From contig NZ_JANPLK010000017.1 in the NCBI RefSeq assembly GCF_031426495.1, forward strand, positions 1-64,000: a stretch of 64,000 nt of DNA, given 5' to 3'. The position numbers were made by a program, and so were the translations under genes. The notes under the pieces were generated by a model. It was not told the DNA's origin. It saw only the letters and a list, made by a program, of their open reading frames with translations, and did no database searches. Shown piece by piece: positions 62,851 to 64,000 of this stretch (positions are counted from its first letter, which is position 1; the number at the start of each line of letters is the position of its first letter). This DNA comes from Gemmatimonas sp. (GTDB taxonomy: Bacteria > Gemmatimonadota > Gemmatimonadetes > Gemmatimonadales > Gemmatimonadaceae).

Positions 62851-64000
62851 GCGGGCGGCTACGCCAGCTCGCTGACGACGTTCGCGCGCTGGAAGCCCGC
62901 CTCCGACTCGGGGGCGGACCGGACAAGATCGAGAAGCAGCACAAGCAGGGAAAATTGACCGCCCGCGAACGTGTCGAGCGCCTCGCTGATCCGGGAACGC
63001 CCTTCCTCGAGATCGGGCTGCTCGTCGCGTACGATCGTTACGAAGGACAGGCCCCGGGCGCCGGCGTGATCACCGGCATCGCGATCGTTGACGGTCGTGA
63101 AGTGGTCGTCGTCGCGAACGACGCGACCGTGAAGGCTGGCTCGTGGTGGCCCGAGACCATCACCAAGATTCTGCGCGCGCAAGAAGTCGCGATGCGCTGC
63201 CGGCTCCCCATCATCTATCTCGTCGACTCGGCGGGCGTGAACCTGCCGTATCAGGGTGGCGTCTTCCCCGGCCAGTTCGGTGCTGCGCGCATTTTCTACT
63301 ACAACTCCATCATGCGTCGGTACCTGCGGATTCCGCAGTTCTCCGCCGTGATGGGGCAGTGTGTGGCTGGCGGTGCATACCTTCCCGCGCTCAGTGATGT
63401 GATCCTGATGGTGAAGGGCACGTCGTTCATGGGATTGGGCGGACCGAATCTCGTGAAGGGCGCGACGGGACAGACGGTCGACGGCGAGACGCTGGGCGGC
63501 GCGATCACGCACACGGAGATCTCCGGCGTGGCGCACTACGCGCTCGACGACGACACGCAGTGCCTCGACAAGCTGCGCGAGCTCGTGGCACGGCTGCCGA
63601 AGCCGTTTCGCAGTGTGCCCGCGACATATCGGCCGCCGGCCGTGCCGCCGTCGGCGCTGTACGATGTGCTGCCCGCGGATCACCGCATGTCGTACGACAT
63701 GCACGCGGTGCTCAAGGCGGTGCTCGACGACGGCGCCATCGACGAGTTCCAGCCGCACCTCGCCAGGGAAATGATCTGCGGCGATGCGCGCATCGAAGGC
63801 ATCCCGGTGGGCATCGTGGCCAATCAGCGTGGCCTCATCAAGGGGCGGGCCGGTGAACGCCCGCGGTTTGGTGGCATCATCTACGCTGAGAGCGCGGAGA
63901 AAGTCGCGTACTTCATCGAGCGATGCGATCGGCAGGGCTTGCCCATCATCTTCGTGCAGGATGTCTCGGGTTTCATGGTGGGTCCCGATGCCGAACACGA
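62847..64000 (+). CDS. Acyl-CoA carboxylase beta subunit (partial, runs off the window)
   Basis: Carboxyltransferase subunit of a propionyl-CoA or 3-methylcrotonyl-CoA carboxylase. The first ~384 residues are present from GTG 62847, whose bases overlap the preceding stop (GTGA). It shows the KLTARERVERLADPGTPFLE start, VVANDATVKAGSWWPETI, YLVDSAGVNLPYQ, ARIFYYNSIM, AVMGQCVAGGAYLPALSD, and the second half FGGIIYAESAEKVAYFIERC. The order with the mutase suggests propionyl-CoA, but the DSAGVNLPYQ and RIFYN-like pattern is also frequent in methylcrotonyl-CoA carboxylases, so the substrate is open. Confidence 0.93.
   Translation, partial: MSGRLRQLADDVRALEARLRLGGGPDKIEKQHKQGKLTARERVERLADPGTPFLEIGLLVAYDRYEGQAPGAGVITGIAIVDGREVVVVANDATVKAGSWWPETITKILRAQEVAMRCRLPIIYLVDSAGVNLPYQGGVFPGQFGAARIFYYNSIMRRYLRIPQFSAVMGQCVAGGAYLPALSDVILMVKGTSFMGLGGPNLVKGATGQTVDGETLGGAITHTEISGVAHYALDDDTQCLDKLRELVARLPKPFRSVPATYRPPAVPPSALYDVLPADHRMSYDMHAVLKAVLDDGAIDEFQPHLAREMICGDARIEGIPVGIVANQRGLIKGRAGERPRFGGIIYAESAEKVAYFIERCDRQGLPIIFVQDVSGFMVGPDAEH

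Overview
The window is a densely packed, GC-rich (by eye about two thirds G+C) bacterial chromosome segment with about 58 protein genes, one tmRNA, no rRNA or tRNA genes, and no insertion sequences, prophage or CRISPR arrays. Many genes overlap by 1-4 bases (ATGA, GTGA or TGATG junctions) and GTG starts are common. The gene content (MreBCD/PBP2/RodA, a lipoprotein HtrA, a secreted outer-membrane-like protein, an archaeal-type ProS, a GC-rich tmRNA, repeats containing Ala-Asp-Ser-Leu, and HEAT plus HD-GYP proteins inside a trp operon) suggests a diderm heterotroph. My best guess is Gemmatimonadota (Gemmatimonas-like). The phylum is inferred from gene style and order, not from a marker search.

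Layout. 1-986: a Ser/Thr protein kinase on the minus strand, cut by the window edge, whose last ~110 bases are very low in complexity. 1091-6033: rpsO, pnp, an M16 peptidase and alanine dehydrogenase. 6233-12004: the cell-elongation operon mreB-mreC-mreD-mrdA-rodA. 12078-23294 (plus strand): accD, folC, hisS, proS, lysA, a YfcE-like phosphoesterase, guaA, a secreted amidohydrolase and a MATE exporter. 23317-24900: a PTS IIA-like protein, divergent from dusB. 24985-25338: tmRNA with its terminator. 25378-39797 (minus strand): one nearly unbroken 14-kb series, truA-htrA-purB-purC-(58-aa membrane protein)-pssA-purS-purQ-purL-purF-ppdK-FMO, that combines most of de novo purine synthesis with phospholipid and central-carbon genes. 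39903-50709 (plus strand): a dual-GAF protein, trpD, (lexA on the opposite strand), trpC, trpF, trpB, a HEAT-repeat protein, an HD-GYP protein, trpA, a YqeK-like protein and a LytR_C protein. 50638-52628 (minus strand): rlmN and a secreted protein. 52783-64000: aspS, phoH, ybeY, two CNNM/CorC-like CBS proteins, meaB, the methylmalonyl-CoA mutase catalytic subunit, a BLUF photoreceptor (minus), a methyltransferase, the mutase B12-binding subunit and the start of an acyl-CoA carboxylase beta subunit. The last group forms a propionyl-CoA to succinyl-CoA route.

Most worth a second look: (1) a HEAT protein and an HD-GYP protein that appear to share an N-terminal domain, sit between trpB and trpA with overlapping start and stop codons, and are preceded by a two-GAF protein overlapping trpD; (2) lexA carrying a one-base frameshift that removes the catalytic lysine region; (3) an uncatalogued 58-aa gene between purC and pssA that looks like only the membrane segment of phosphatidylserine decarboxylase; (4) a BLUF light sensor inside the methylmalonyl-CoA cluster; (5) a second, truncated CNNM-type protein in tandem with a full one. 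No phage-defence or mobile system was seen.
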